A stretch of 64,000 bases of DNA from positions 19,268,001 to 19,332,000 of the forward strand of contig JARWIR010000008.1 in NCBI GenBank assembly GCA_029959085.1. The letters run 5' to 3'. Shown here in pieces: positions 20,340 to 32,751 of this stretch. Position numbers and translations under genes: made by a program. The DNA is from Nemophila menziesii (taxonomy: Eukaryota; Streptophyta; Magnoliopsida; Boraginales; Hydrophyllaceae). Position 1 is the first letter of the stretch; every line of letters begins with the position of its first letter. Below the pieces are notes generated by a model. The model was not told the origin of the DNA. It ran no database searches and worked only from the letters and a program-made list of their open reading frames with translations.

Positions 20340-21341
20340 ATTCCCATAATCCATTTAGATCTTCTCTCTCTTCCACTCTATCTCTTTTCTTTCTCTCTCC
20401 ATAACGGCCGAAGCTCACATTCTTCTCCCTCTCGCCATAACTGCCAAGCTCTTCTCTCTCTCATGTGAAGCCAGGTTCTCTTTTATTCCTTTCTCCTTTA
20501 TCTTCTTCTAGCTTGGCTCATTATTTCATTCCATAATTTCTCCTGCTTTTTCTCTTTTTTTCCTTTTGTTTTTCTTCTAATATTTGCTTTCATTTGTTCG
20601 ATTTTTTGTTGCAGATTTGTAATACTGTTACGAATTCGTATATTGAAGAGCTGTAGTTTTTGAATTGTTCATTGATACTGCAATTTGATTGAAGTTTCTT
20701 ACTCTTTCTTCTGCATTTTCCTTCCTTTTCCCCTGTTTTTCAAGGTTTGTACTGCAACTTGATTTTTTGTTTGAATACTTTCTGAATTCGTTCATATACA
20801 TGTTCTGTTGTGTTATGTGTTTGTTGTTCTTCTTTTTTTTGTTTCATTTTATACATATTTTCTGTTTTTTGATTACGTTCTCCTGCTTTTTTTATATGTA
20901 TGTGTAGTATATTCTTCATTTCATTGATATGTTGCTTTACTTTTGATTAATTTCGTGTTTAAGGTGAATTGATTTTATTTGACCTTGATTTTCAGTTGTT
21001 ATGTTCTGCATTTGTTTTTGTTGTTGCAGAATTCCATGTTTCAAACATGGAATTCCATGTTTTGTACAGTTATCAAAACATGGAAACTGTATAAAACATG
21101 GAATTCCATGTTTAAAACATGGAATTTTGCAACTGCAACAACGTTATGACTTGTTTGCTTGTGTATGTGATTATGTCCAACTCCTAATGTTATGAATTGT
21201 TTACTGCAGATGGTTATGGCTGTTGTTAGGTTCGGTTCTCAACGTTCTATGCGTTCGTTTGATATTTTCCCGACTCTAGATTCTGTTTTCGAGTACGTGC
21301 TTTCAAATGGCCTTCCTTGGTATTACACTCCACGCATTTAG
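20340..21341 (+). other. Inward-reading leader-like region with a 43-codon frame inside the MULE
   Basis: A CT-rich leader (20355-20480) is followed by plausible splice signals: a donor at about 20473 (CAG/GTTCTC), acceptors ending GCAG at about 20613 and 21028, and TTTACTGCAG directly before ATG at 21210. The frame from 21210 to 21341 reads MVMAVVRFGSQRSMRSFDIF and on to a TAG after 43 codons. The pattern looks like a 5' UTR with introns plus a truncated first coding exon. I do not recognise the peptide. Confidence 0.35.
21028..21130. repeat. Palindromic repeat cluster I (catggaattccatg)
   Basis: Two full copies of the 14-bp palindrome catggaattccatg with partial ones between, alternating with acagttatcaaaacatgg and its inverse, so that several hairpins could form. 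Confidence 0.8.
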
Positions 21342-21723
21342 TGTATTCAGTCGGAGATGACGTTACCTGTGTGTTGAACAACGAAGAAGACTTCTGAACA
21401 TGCAGTTTTTGGTCAACGAGTCAACTCTGCAGTGTATGGATATTTACGTCACGGATGATCGTGTGATAGACGCGGCTCAGTCTATGACCGGAGGCACCAT
21501 AACGCTAAATCCTGTCAAGCTCCTCTATGAGTGATGTTTCATTTTTACGATCTTTATATTCTTGTAACGGTCTATTAATTTTCACGTACTTAACATTGTT
21601 TACATTTGTATTGTTAAGTTTTTGAACTTTTTTTTGTGTATATTTGTCTCGTTGTTCATTATGTTAGTATTATTGTCTTTTAATACAGGTTTCGAGCCTT
21701 GTAGATTAAGTCGCTATCTCATT

Positions 21724-21852
21724 TTCATGTTTTAAACATGGAATTCCATGTTATAAACATGGAATTGCATGTTTGAAACATGGAATTGCATGTTTGTAAC
21801 ATGGAATTCCATGTTTTTAACATGGAATTTCATGTTTTTAACATGGAATTTC
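21724..21852. repeat. Palindromic repeat cluster II (catggaattccatg)
   Basis: About seven head-to-tail units of 17-18 bp, such as acatggaattccatgttta, with variants gaattgcatg and gaatttcatg. Confidence 0.85.
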
Positions 21853-22296
21853 TCTCTGTTTTGACTTTTCCGCCGTGTTTTGCTGACCTTCACTTTTCCC
21901 TTGGACTTTGTATTTGTGAGACATACTTATACATACACAACTATGCCTATTGTTTGTTTTGATGTTGTAGTTTGTATCGTGAAAAGTTAAACAATACATA
22001 ACATTTTCGTTTTTTTTCTTAAAACTTAGTTTTTAACAAAAATAATAATAAACCATAGCAATATCATTAGTAATCAAATCCTTGGTAATACTTATCAAGT
22101 CTAACAATTCATCTTAAACATTACAAACTAAAACTTCCCAAATAAGTCAAATAAAATACGAAATAATAAGTAACTTCAACAGAATATTAAAAAACATAAA
22201 CAAATTCTTCATTTTTCTTCTTCATAACCATTCTACGTGTTGCTCAGTAAATTTGTTTTCAGTCATTAACTTTACAATTGGAGCTAGAATTAACTT

Positions 22297-23335
22297 TTAC
22301 GTTTCTTTAAATGTCCTCATTTCTGCTTCTTCTTCATCTTCTGCTTGATTTTTCACTTTTCTTCTTGGTGCCATTTTCACCTGTTTTCACACAAACTCCA
22401 AGCATAATTAAACATATTAGTAGTCTGAATTGAGTTAATTTCATGTTTAATACAGTTAATACAGTTATCAAAACATGGAATTTCATGTTTTAATAACTGT
22501 ATTAAACATGAAATTCCATGTTTAATACAGTTACTAAAAATATTTTGCAGAATTCTATATTATGCATTAATTACACTATAAGGTCCCTAAACTACACATT
22601 TTGTCTATAATACAGTTATCAAAACATGTAATTCCATGTTTTGATAACTGTATTAAACATGCAATTCCATGTTTTGTACAGTTATCAAATAATTCTGCAG
22701 AACACACTTTTTTTACCTTCTAAGTGTCTATATTATACAGAAATTACACTATAAGGTCCCTAAACTACGCATTATGTTCATAATATATACCAAAATTTCA
22801 ATGTCAGGCCCCTTTTATATATATATTTGACACTTATTCCTCAAAAAGTTCAAATAATTGCACTGTAGGTCCCTGTTTCACACATTCGTTCATGTTTATC
22901 AAAGTGTATTGAACACATTCATCAAATAATCATATTTTCAACCCTAGGAACTTCTAATTTTGGTTTTTATATAGAAATCAGTAAAAAATTGATTATAACT
23001 CATTAAGAAATTGGTAGAAATCAAACAAAATCCACATGTATTATATTTTTGTTGTTTTTCTTCATGAATCACACAAAAACAGGTTCTAAATTGTTAAATA
23101 CTATCAAAAACCTCGAAATAAACATAGAAATAGGATTATTTTCGAGTTTTCACTTACATATAGGTTTTGCTGTGTTTTTTAGTCGAATCTCTTCGTTGAT
23201 CGACTGAGTTGTTGCGTAGCTTGCTCGCCGTCCGCCGTTGCCTTCGCCGTTCCTCACTGTTCCGTCGTCGCCTTCACCGGTCTTCTCGTCGCCGGTCTTC
23301 TCTCTCTCCTCTTGACGTTTCAGTTTCTGTATCTG
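22297..23335 (-). other. Inward-reading leader-like region with a 25-codon frame inside the MULE
   Basis: On the minus strand a GC-rich stretch at 23335-23190 (ACCGGCGACGAGAAGACCGG type, with a TG/CA dinucleotide run) is followed by AT-rich intron-like DNA. AACAG/GTGAAA then lies just before an ATG at 22374 that opens MAPRRKVKNQAEDEEEAEMR to a TAA at 22297. It mirrors the plus-strand region at the other end. No family recognised. Confidence 0.3.
22440..22692. repeat. Palindromic repeat cluster III with long hairpins
   Basis: atacagttatcaaaacatgg...ccatgttttgataactgtat inverted arrangements occur twice around variants of the same 14-bp core (gaatttcatg, gtaattccatg, gcaattccatg). Part of the flanking sequence, attacactataaggtccctaaactac, is itself duplicated at about 22570 and 22744. 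Confidence 0.8.
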
Positions 23336-23591
23336 TGTGTGTGTGTGTTGCGTGAGTGAAGTGAAGTTTGTAGTTTGTTTTTTTTTTTTTTTTTTTTTAA
23401 TAATCGATTTTAGAATCGGCAGCCAATAGTTGATTTTCTATTTTTTTTTTTTTTTTTTTTATTATTGTTTGGAAGGGTATTTTGGGATGAGGCTGTTTTC
23501 TATAAAGTGTCTTATTCTAGGCACCTTTTTCTAAATAAGTTTTTTAATGGGCATTTCTCAACAATTGGCTCAAAAAAGATACCATCTTTAA

Positions 23592-26500
23592 TTAAAATGA
23601 TAAGTCGAGATCTGAGATATCATGTAGAGAACATGAGCCTAGCATATTACCGAGTAGCTTATGCTTGGCTATCGAGTTAGTCACTCTATTTTTATCTCTA
23701 CTAATACAAGTAAAAACAGGTAAACATTGTTCTGATACAAAATAAATAGTTTTAAAAATATAACAAATAGTGCGAAAGGAAAAATCCAACTTCTTCTCCA
23801 ATGGGCGCATGATCTGTTAACAGTCACTCTCTATGATAGTTTTCTGATTTGAGAATCTTCGAGCTTCTAGACAGGCTTTAAAAATGCCAAGAGCTTCTGC
23901 TTCCACCGGAGTTTCAGCTGCTATGTTCCACACATTGCACGAGATAAGACTTCCTAAATGACCCCTAGTAATACAAGAGATAGAGCCTTTAATATTAGCA
24001 AAAGCAGCATCACAATTTATTTTAACCATATGAATTGGTGGGGGTTTCCATTTTTCCTTGCTTTTTTAAGTATTCATAACACCCTCTACCTGTTGTTGTA
24101 TTGGTAATTTAGTAAAAGAAGTCTTTTCTAACTCCTTCAGATTACTAACATCATCATCAGGATAGTTAATTTTTTTGTATTCATCCCACTCCTTAATAGC
24201 TCTTTGTATAGTAGTCATTCAATCTTAGTATTTCGGTATTTATTAATATTTCTATCTTTCCAGATGTACCAGACAATTTTACATACTTTCTCCATAATGA
24301 ACCATTTTTGTAACCATATTTCATATTTTTCTCAAGTATTACTGCCATTCAAGCATCCATTTTCATGGTGTACTAGTTACAAGCGAACACATTCAAAGGT
24401 GGTGCAAACCAAACTACTATAGCCCAACTACATTCAAGTAATAAATGCTCAATACTTTCACAAATCTCATTACATAAGTTTCACATAGGGGATATGATAA
24501 CCTTTCGTTTATAAAGTTTTCATTAGTGGGGAGTAAATTTTTGATAGCTCTCCGCATAAAGTTCTTGATTTTAGGGGCTACTTTGATATTTCAAATCATT
24601 TTCCAGATCTTAGGATCTATATTATAGGAAGATTTTGCCTTATCATTACCTTTTGTAGAGTCATGTTTATCTTTACCCTCTTTTAAAAGTTGATAAGATT
24701 TTTTAACCGAATAAATACCTTCTTTACTATTGTTCCAAACAATTAAATCACTTCCACCTGATGAGGGAATGAATGTATTTAAAATAACTTTCACTATTTC
24801 AGGGTTATAGTTATCATAAATAAGTCTAACATTCCATTTTCTTTCATCTTTAACCATCAGATCCTTCACTTTTTTTAACTCCAAATTCTTAGGTTTAATA
24901 ATATCATTTAAATTAGGCAACCACATATCATATGTAGGTTTATTTTATATCCATTTCCTATTTTCCATCTGATGTTATTAAAAAGGATATCCCTTCCAAC
25001 TAGTAGGCTCTTCCATCCCCATGATGGTGAAGAGCCAATAATAGCTTCAGAAAAGGAGCAAAGAGGGAAATATTTCCCTTTAAGGAGTTTATAAATAAGT
25101 GACTCATTATTATTATAAATATTTCAGGCTTGTTTACCAAGGAGGGCTAAATTCACGAGATGTAAATCCCTAAAGCCCATACCCCCTGACAGTTTACTTT
25201 TAGTTAAAGTATTCCAACTACCCCAATGTTTTTCTTATTCCCTTACTACCCCACCAGAAATTAGCAATTTGAGATGATATCAAATCACAAGTTTTCTTAG
25301 GTATGAGGTAAGAGGTCATAAAGTAATTAGGGAGACTTTGCAAAAATGCTTTTATTAAAATCTCTTTTCCAGCTTCAGAAAGAAACAAAGTTTTCCAATT
25401 ATCCATTCTCACAAGGTTCTTTCTACTAACAAATTGAGGTCCTTTACCTTTGATCTTCCCCATTCAGTGGGGAGAGCAAGGTAGTTCCCTAAATTGTTCG
25501 TAATTTGCATTTTAAGTCTTTTAGCAGTAGTGTTTTGAATGTACACAGGAGTATTAGGGCTAAATTTAATACCACATTTATTAAGAATGGGTTTCATACC
25601 TATTGTATATCCATATTTTTTTATGACATCCTTAAAACTTGCAATTTCATAATTATTATCTTTCATAAAGAAAATACTATCATCTGCAAATAGTAGATGA
25701 GTAACACTTGGGGCAAGTTTAGCAATTTTGATTCCTTCAATCTGTCCATTCTCAACTTTTTCTTTTATTAATACACTTAACATTTGGGTAATAATACTAA
25801 AGAGAAGGGGAGATAAGGGATCTCTCTGTCTTAGGACCTTTTGAGGTTTCTCTAGCTTGTATGGGATTCCATTAATAAGTACAGAGTATGAGACTGAGAT
25901 AAGACATCTCACAATTTTATCAACCCATTTGTTATCATAGCCCATATGTATTATAATTCTTTTCAAGGCAATCCCACTCAACATTTTCATAGGCTTTTTG
26001 AATTTCAGCCTTAAATAGCCATGTAGTGTGTCTTTATGTACCTTTGGTTCTTAACATAATTAATAATATCATGAGACACCATACTATTGTCTTTTATGTG
26101 CCTTCCTAGGATGAAAGACGATTGATTTTCATCAATCAAGGCTTCCATACCCGGTTGCATCCTACTAGTCAATACTCTAGCAATAATTTTATATATGAAA
26201 TCATAGCAACTAATCGGTCTAAAGTGCTTAATGTTAATAGGTTTATTTATTTTAGGTATAAGGGTAATATAATTATTATTAATATAATCCAAGGATCCTC
26301 CATTATACGAAAAATGGGTAATAAGTCTTATAACGTCTAGTTTAATAATTTTCCAGTATTTAAAAAAAAAATTCATGGGTATCCATCCGGTCTTGGTGAT
26401 TTATTCGCACCTAACTCATTCATAGCTTTTTCATTTTCCTCAATATTCATTGATTTATTAAGAAAATTATTCATATTTTCATTCACAATTTTAGGAATAA

Positions 26501-27698
26501 GGTTAATTTGAAGATATTATTAAAATAGTTTTTAATCTCATCAATAATGTCCTCTTCTTCTTCTAACCATATCTCATTATCATTACTAAGACGAGTTATT
26601 TTATTAAATACTCGTATGAAAAAAAGAGGTGTTTTTATCACCTCTATTAAGCCATTTCACTCTAGATCTAGAGGCCCAAAAACCTTCCTCAAACTTCCAA
26701 AGATTTTAAATCTGCTTAATAATAGCATTATATTCAATCCAGTCCTTTGTATTATTATCATTATATATAGTCTCCAGTTTAGTAATATAAGTATCAATCT
26801 TCTTTTTATTATTTTGAAATTTGTTTTTAATCCACTTAGTAAGAAGTCTACTACACTTAGTAAGTTTTCTAATTAAATTATTTCTTTTAAACCTATTTGG
26901 TGAATATCTTTCCTTCCAGACTCTTTTAATGATTTCCAAGCAATCATTTTCTTTAGTCCAGATATTTTCAAAGTAAAATCTCCTCTCATTATTATATTTT
27001 TTTATCATTCATAAAAAGTATTTAAGGGTGTGATCAAACCTAACTGCGGGTAGAAGAGACACCCATGCAGATTGGAATATATTGCCCCAATTTTTAATAC
27101 AGAAAGCTCTGTCTATGAGAGTTTTAATCATCTCTCCATTTGATCTTTTATTAGGCCAAGAATATTTGCATCCCTTATTAATAATTTCTTCAAGTTTTTG
27201 GTGTTTTATGAACCCATTAAAAAATTTCATGGCTTAAGTGTATGTTTGCTCTCCACCTTTTTTATCTGTAATGTTTCTTATATTATTAAAATTGCCCATA
27301 AGGTTCCAAGGATCATCTTTGGTAGGGCAGCATCTACCTATCATCTCAAGACTAAGTTATTTAAGGGAGTCATAAGGAGAGGCATAAACAAAAGTAATAT
27401 AATAGCTAACCGACCCTTCTTTAATGAGGCAATGTAAAAAGTTTTCAGATTTATTGGTAACCGTTAAGTCCACTCCATCTTTAATAAAAAGCGTAAGACC
27501 CCCACTAATCCCCAGGGATTCCACAGTCTCAATTAAGTTCATTTTGATAATGCTTTCAAATTTTTTAAGAGTACTAAAAGAGTTTTTCGTTTCATAAAGG
27601 AAGAGTACCTGAATCTGGTATTTAGTAACAATACCAGTTAGGGCCTGGACTATCAAGGATGCACCAATTCCTTGACAGTTCCAGGCAGCTTGTCTCAT
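23592..27698 (-). pseudogene. LINE-4 ORF2: endonuclease, RT, RNase H, decayed
   Basis: The start is the ATG at 27698, overlapping the ORF1 stop as ATGA, and gives MRQAAWNCQGIG, an L1 endonuclease start. The fragments in order are endonuclease (27698-27357, LFLYETKN; 27230-27009, ending RFDHTLKYF where GSDH is expected), RT (26376-26011, PISCYDFIYKI, ILGRHIKDN; 25990-25218, RDPLSPLLF, LLFADDSIFF), zf-RVT region (24926-24591) and RNase H (24029-23592, INCDAAF, EAEALG). At least six frame breaks. Same lineage as LINE-5. Confidence 0.8.
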
Positions 27699-29240
27699 TG
27701 AGCTTCTTGGGGTTGATCAAGGTCAACCCTGCAAACCTGCTGTGTTCCAGCCTCAGCTTCCTCAACCACTAAATTTCCTTCTTCTCTATTCCCTGCTATT
27801 TCGTAATTAAGATTTGAAATTGAGCTTTGAAAGTCCATAGTGTCTTCTGTCTCTTAGCATTAACTTGGGTAGTAATCTTACTCTTAAACTTCCTACTAGC
27901 TTTCTTAATCGATTGTCGAGCTGAATCATTTTGGTAGCCTTTTCCCATTTTTGAATCATTCTTGACTTGACCTTGATTGTTAATTGACGCATTGTATATA
28001 GGTAATAGAGCGTTTTTAAGATCATTGTTAATAGTATAAGTGTTAAGAGTGGTTGTGAAAAGTTCGGATGTATGGTTATCTGGAGTATGTGTAGAAGACG
28101 ACGCGATGTTAGGGTTTGTAGAATTGGGGGTAATCGTATTCTGAGAGGACAGAGTGTTTTATTTAGAGGGTAGGGTGTGTGTTGGGTTATTATCTAAGTT
28201 GGGTGAGGTAGTATTTGGGCTAGCTCTGGATTGGTTTGAGAGAATGGTGACATTTGGGATTTTTATGTTTGGGCTTGAAGTGAAACTTCTGAAGTTCACT
28301 TGCTGGCCCACACTTGGTGGGGTTTCAAAATTTTTAATTAATTCATCTGCCAGTTTGGATAACTTAACTTCACCATTGAATACATTTTGTTTTTATCCAT
28401 TTTCTCTTTCATACCCAATTTACTCGTACTCCCACTCCCACTATTGTTGTCCTTCACCACCGCCCTTTGTTTCTGTCCTTTAGCCATCCCATTACCAGTA
28501 GTATTGTCAAATTCAAAAAGTCTTTTCATACATGTAGCTCCATTATCTCCGTTAGTAACACGGTTAGAGCTTCCATTAACGTTTCTTCCAAGTTCACCCA
28601 GTTTACTTAGCTCAGTTGCTTGATTATCTCTAATACAGCTTGGATTGATAACATTCTTGTTACCCATAACCTTGTTAAGCTTCTTTTCTTCATCAATCGC
28701 TCTAATGGTGGGTGTTGATTGCGATGGACCCTATTAGACACTTTAATCCAACCACCTAATTTGGGTGAAGTTTTAGGGTTCTTACATTTCCTTTCTTCAT
28801 GTCCAAAAATTACGCATCCATAGCAGACTTGGCCTATATTTTCGTATTTGAATTTGATCCAAGTAGACTTATTTTCCTCCTCCCAATAGTTTATGTCCAA
28901 AATGAGAGGGTTTGTTAAGCTCCAGTCAACTCTCACCCTAGTGATTGATTGATCATCAATCTCGACCGACCCAGGTAGCTCAATTTCATACACTTTACCA
29001 AAGTAGCTTAGTAATTTTTCAATGCATTTTGCTGTTAATAGAGTAAAAGGGACCCCAGATAGTTGGATCCATAGAGTTATATGATTGACTTCACTAGAGA
29101 CATTGTTATAGTTGTTAAAGAGGTTAATCGCAAAGTGTTTACCTTGTATAGTCCAGGGTCTTTAAGCCCAAACTTTGCTCTTGACTTCTTCACAGCCAAA
29201 CTTCAGAACCACCATCTTGGTGTTGATTTTTTCTACCTCC
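27695..29240 (-). pseudogene. LINE-4 ORF1, decayed (DUF4283-like and CCHC knuckle)
   Basis: The best piece is 28993-28607: VYEIELPG, RVRVDWSL, WIKFKYENIGQ, then the knuckle CYGCVIFGHEERKC with all four ligands, then LGGWIKVSNR. Upstream, about 29240-29000 reads decayed DUF4283-like sequence (ITLWIQLSGVPF). Downstream 28600-27720 is a hydrophilic tail with frameshifts ending PQEAQ and a TGA that overlaps the ORF2 ATG. The 5' UTR is not recognised. Confidence 0.7.
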
Positions 29241-29769
29241 ACTTGTTTCTTCATAGGCCAATATTTGTTTATGTGTTTTTTAATAAATATGAAGCTTATT
29301 TTGTCTTGCACCATGAGTCTCACAATAAGCTTATGCTCATTAATGTTTTATACACTGAATTATGATCTAGTGTTATTACTAACTTTTTGTTTTTTGCTAG
29401 GGGGTGTGAGGAAGCATAGAAATCCATGCTGAAACTTAGGATCTAAGTTGAGAAGGAAAGGTAAAGCGAAAAAGGTGAAAGGACAAGGAAAGAAATAAAA
29501 CTGTAATAGTGACGACTTTGAAGGAATTACAGTTTTATGAAGGTGTCAAGCAAAATTTTGGGAATTTTGTTAATGGGAAGCCAAATCTCGCGTTATTTCT
29601 ATGAATTTTTTTTGACACTTGGCATTGAGATCCTGTTACGCATGCAATAAACTTTCTAAATATTCCATCTTTTGGCCATTTAGTGGAAATTATATATACT
29701 GGGTTCCCTGTATGGGTTTTTACTTCATCTTGTTAATTGATACCTCAGTAAACTTATACTATATTCTCA
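29240..29769 (+). other. Unassigned spacer, probably 5' UTR of LINE-3
   Basis: Between the end of LINE-4 similarity and the LINE-3 ORF1 ATG at 29770. Bases 29440-29620 are purine-rich (agaaggaaaggtaaagcg...gaaaaaggtgaaagg), as plant LINE leaders can be. There is no open frame of note. Confidence 0.35.
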
Positions 29770-31684
29770 TGGCAACCAAAAACAACAGTTCCCTATCTCT
29801 CACTTAGATCAGTGATGTCAACCTTGAAAAATTTATGGTTCTTTCACTTTCTTCTAAAACCTCAGCCATTAAAATCAACACCTTGGAGTTCAACTTCATT
29901 GCTAAAGTGGTTTCAGACCGTGTTCTCCCGCTACCGATGTTTAGGAAAACTGTTATAAATAACTGGAGTATCAAGTGTCGAATCATCTTTGAAGAAATGA
30001 TATAAAAGGTGTTCAAACTCACTCTGGACTCAGAAGAAGAGGCTAATAGGTTGTTTTTATTCGACCGTGCTTGGCTCAGTCAATGCATGTGATTATCTGC
30101 TAGTGGAATGAAGGTGATAAGTTCACATATCTTGATTTTGTCAATTATTACGCTTGGATACGGGTGTATGGGCTTGCTGGCCCTCAATGCACCATTGAGA
30201 CAATTTAAACTCTTGGTAATTTTATTGGTGAGGTGGTAGAAACTGACCACTCAATTGCTGACTTGGATGAACATGTTTCATTCGATTTTGAGTTATATTT
30301 GACACAAGGTAACCACTGAAGACGGATGTCTGCATTGAACAATTTGAAGGCCCTACATGGGTGGGATTCAATTATGAGAATATTGGCTTGTATTTCTTTA
30401 ATTGTGGTGTTTTTGTACATAACAAGAATGCCTGCTCAACCTGCATCGTGCATCCTCGCTGGAATGACAATTCAGCACGATACTTCAACTGGTCTCGCGA
30501 ACTGTTAATGAAGAGCGAAAATAAGGCTATCCATGTGATCAGGGAAAGGGATCGATGGGGTGTCTTCGATGAGATCATTAGGTTTTTTCCGTCCCGTAGA
30601 CAAGATGGAGACAATGATGAGAAAGATCGTGACTCTTTCAATGGTGGTCTTGGTGGAAAATAGACAAGCTTTAATGTTGGTTCTACTCAAATTAGAATTA
30701 ACCCAACATGAGATAAAAATGATAAAGAAAAAAAAAAGAAGGTAGCGAGACTACCAAACGTAAGCCAAAAAATAACAGTTTACTTAATCACATTGTGAGG
30801 GGTGTTGAGTAACCAAACAAAGCCTTTGAAATTTTTTCTACAAGATACCCTGTACTGTTCAATATATTTTAAGAATAAATGGAAGATGCGGTAAAAATCT
30901 TAGTGGTTAATAGTCAAGCTGTAACTGAAGTGCTTAATGCTAGAAATATTGACATAGATGAGATGTACAAAAAGTTTACTACTTAGGGATGCTACAAAGC
31001 TCATACGAGCTCGGCTAATGGAGAACTTAACAGCTATGGAGACACATGGCTTTTATCATAACCAATATGAACAGGTAAAGACGAACAAAATTCTGTAACG
31101 AGGAGAGTACAAGAATTATCAAAGTTGCAGTGCATGTGGAATCTTTCGGTCCAGAAGAGGAGTCCCTCAACACCCTATCAATTCATCCTATTATACACGC
31201 AAGGCAAAATGATGAGTACGATCAACCTTGGAAGCAGACTGCTAGATTGAGGGTTCAAGGACCTTCGAATCATTTTACTTGAAAAAATGATCTTAAAAGG
31301 AAGTCCAATTCAACCTTTATACACGATAAGATAATTATCAAAAGAAGAAATCAAGAGGAGTTTGAAGTAATGTGTAAGAGAACTGGATAAATTCGGCTTT
31401 TCATGGATGATCTTTATGATTACCTCTGCGATCTGAAGCACCAATTTATGGCTAGCGAAGGTTTATACCCTTCTAGAGACCTTGATGTTGAGTTGGGTAA
31501 TCCTGATGGTAGGAAAATATACTATTGTAAATGAATTGCATGTGATGGTAATTTTCAACGCGATGATGCTAGTGATAGTGAAACTGGAGATGACACAGAT
31601 TCCCAGGACCCTCCTGTTAGAAACAACGTCATCAACCCTCTAGAGGATGCCGACTAACCTCGAAAGTGGTCGGGTTCGATGGAT
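29770..31684 (+). pseudogene. LINE-3 ORF1, decayed, LINE-1 lineage
   Basis: ATG at 29770 (MATKNNSSLSLT, then a stop). Parallel to LINE-1 ORF1: KTSAIKINTLEFNF, FRKTVINNWSIKCRIIFEE, FKLTLDSEEEANRLF. The piece 30361-30663 reads MGFNYENIGLYFFNCG; its CCHC knuckle has lost the first Cys (FFNCGVFVHNKNAC). Several stops follow. It ends in the same ATGGATAA overlap with ORF2 (31677-31684) as LINE-1. Confidence 0.75.
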
Positions 31685-32751
31685 AATCTCATGGTGTGGA
31701 ACTGTCGAGGCGCAAGGGCACCCTCGACGAAGAAAATCTAAAGTCCCTATTGCTTAAGTTTAATGTTTCAGTTGTTTGTTTGCTTGAGTAAAAAACTAGA
31801 ACAAAATATGTTAGTAAATGTAATCTGCTTAGTTCCTTCAATAATATTCACCTAGTAGACCCCAGAGGAAGAGCGTTTAGTTCTGGCGGTATATTAGTTG
31901 CATGGAAGGACTCAGTTAAGCTTAGGGTGGTTTGCTCTAATGTTGCTTTTGTTATCGGTGAAATAAATGATTTGATATTATCTTTGTGGTATGTTATCTT
32001 TGTTTATGCTCCAAACAATGAGGAGGAAAAAAATAAACTTTGGATTGATCTTACCTCTTGGAGGGCTAAAATTAAAGACTCGATTCTCTTGGTGGGCGAC
32101 TTTGATGAAATCGCAAAACTTTTGGAGAAGCAAGGTAAGAAGGCACCTAATCTGGATAGAGTAATTCTATTTATCGACTTCAGTAACACAAATAAACTTG
32201 TTGAGCTAGTTACAAATGTTTGTTTTTTTCACTTGGAACAATAATAGGGAAGGGGAAGAAAACATAAGAGAGAAACTTGATTGGGGTCTTGCGTAGGATA
32301 AATGGCTAGATTTATTTCCCAATGCGATTATTAAAGTACCGCCGACGGTGGGGTTGAATCATTCTCCTTTGATTATTCAAAAAAAAAAAAAGATTGCACT
32401 AAAGTTAAAAATAATAAATATTTTATGTTCGAAACGAGATGGCTAGAAAATAGAGGCCATAGAGAAATTGTCGAATTTTCATTGGATGCTAATAAAGAAT
32501 TTCATCAATTTAGGAATTTCTCAATAAGAAGGATGCAACTTGTTTCGTGTTAACAGGATAGAGCCGCAAGATATTTCTCAATAATGGTAAGAAAATTAAT
32601 TCGCTTCAAAATCAACTTGGTACTCTTCAAAATAGTATCCGTACTCATCATTCTAAAAAACAGACTAATACGAGGATCTTTGGAACAAGAAATAATTATA
32701 TTTAGCGGACAGAGCGGGGGATCTTTGGATTAAAAAAGGCGATAAGAACAC
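31677..32751 (+). pseudogene. LINE-3 ORF2, 5' part: endonuclease, decayed
   Basis: MDNLMVWNCRGARAPSTKK matches LINE-1 ORF2 closely, then a stop. The open piece 31927-32244 contains SLWYVIFVYAPNNEEE and LLVGDFDEIAK. At 32350 the family's GSDHSPL is GLNHSPL, losing the conserved Asp. Frame breaks are frequent. The ORF is cut at 32751 in the WIKKGDKNT stretch by the LTR element and resumes at 40506. Confidence 0.75.
32747..32751. repeat. Target-site duplication of the Athila/Tat-like element, left copy
   Basis: aacac, repeated at 40506-40510. Joining the LINE across the gap with one copy gives KKGDKNT followed by YFF, as in LINE-1 (KKGDKNTRYFH). Confidence 0.85.

Larger units (their letters stand above)
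20162..23571. mobile_element. Mutator-like element (MULE), 3.4 kb, apparently non-autonomous
   Basis: The termini are degenerate long inverted repeats: the left begins GAGGTTATTGTTGATAACAT and the inverted right GAGCCAATTGTTGAGAAATG, both continuing CCCATTAA and then loosely similar AT-rich sequence for about 120 bases. An exact 9-bp duplication flanks it. Long inverted repeats with 9-bp duplications are characteristic of Mutator-type elements. No transposase (MURA) or other long frame is seen. Inside are three clusters of short palindromic repeats and two leader-like regions reading inward from each end. It sits in, or at the 3' edge of, LINE-4. Confidence 0.72.

Noticed and set aside
21028..22692. 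CRISPR-like array
   Set aside because: Short palindromic units occur, but there are no unique spacers of constant length, and the setting is a plant transposon.
23380..23460. Two long T runs as LINE A tails
   Set aside because: They lie inside the right end of the Mutator-like element, within its 9-bp duplication, so they are not the 3' end of LINE-4.
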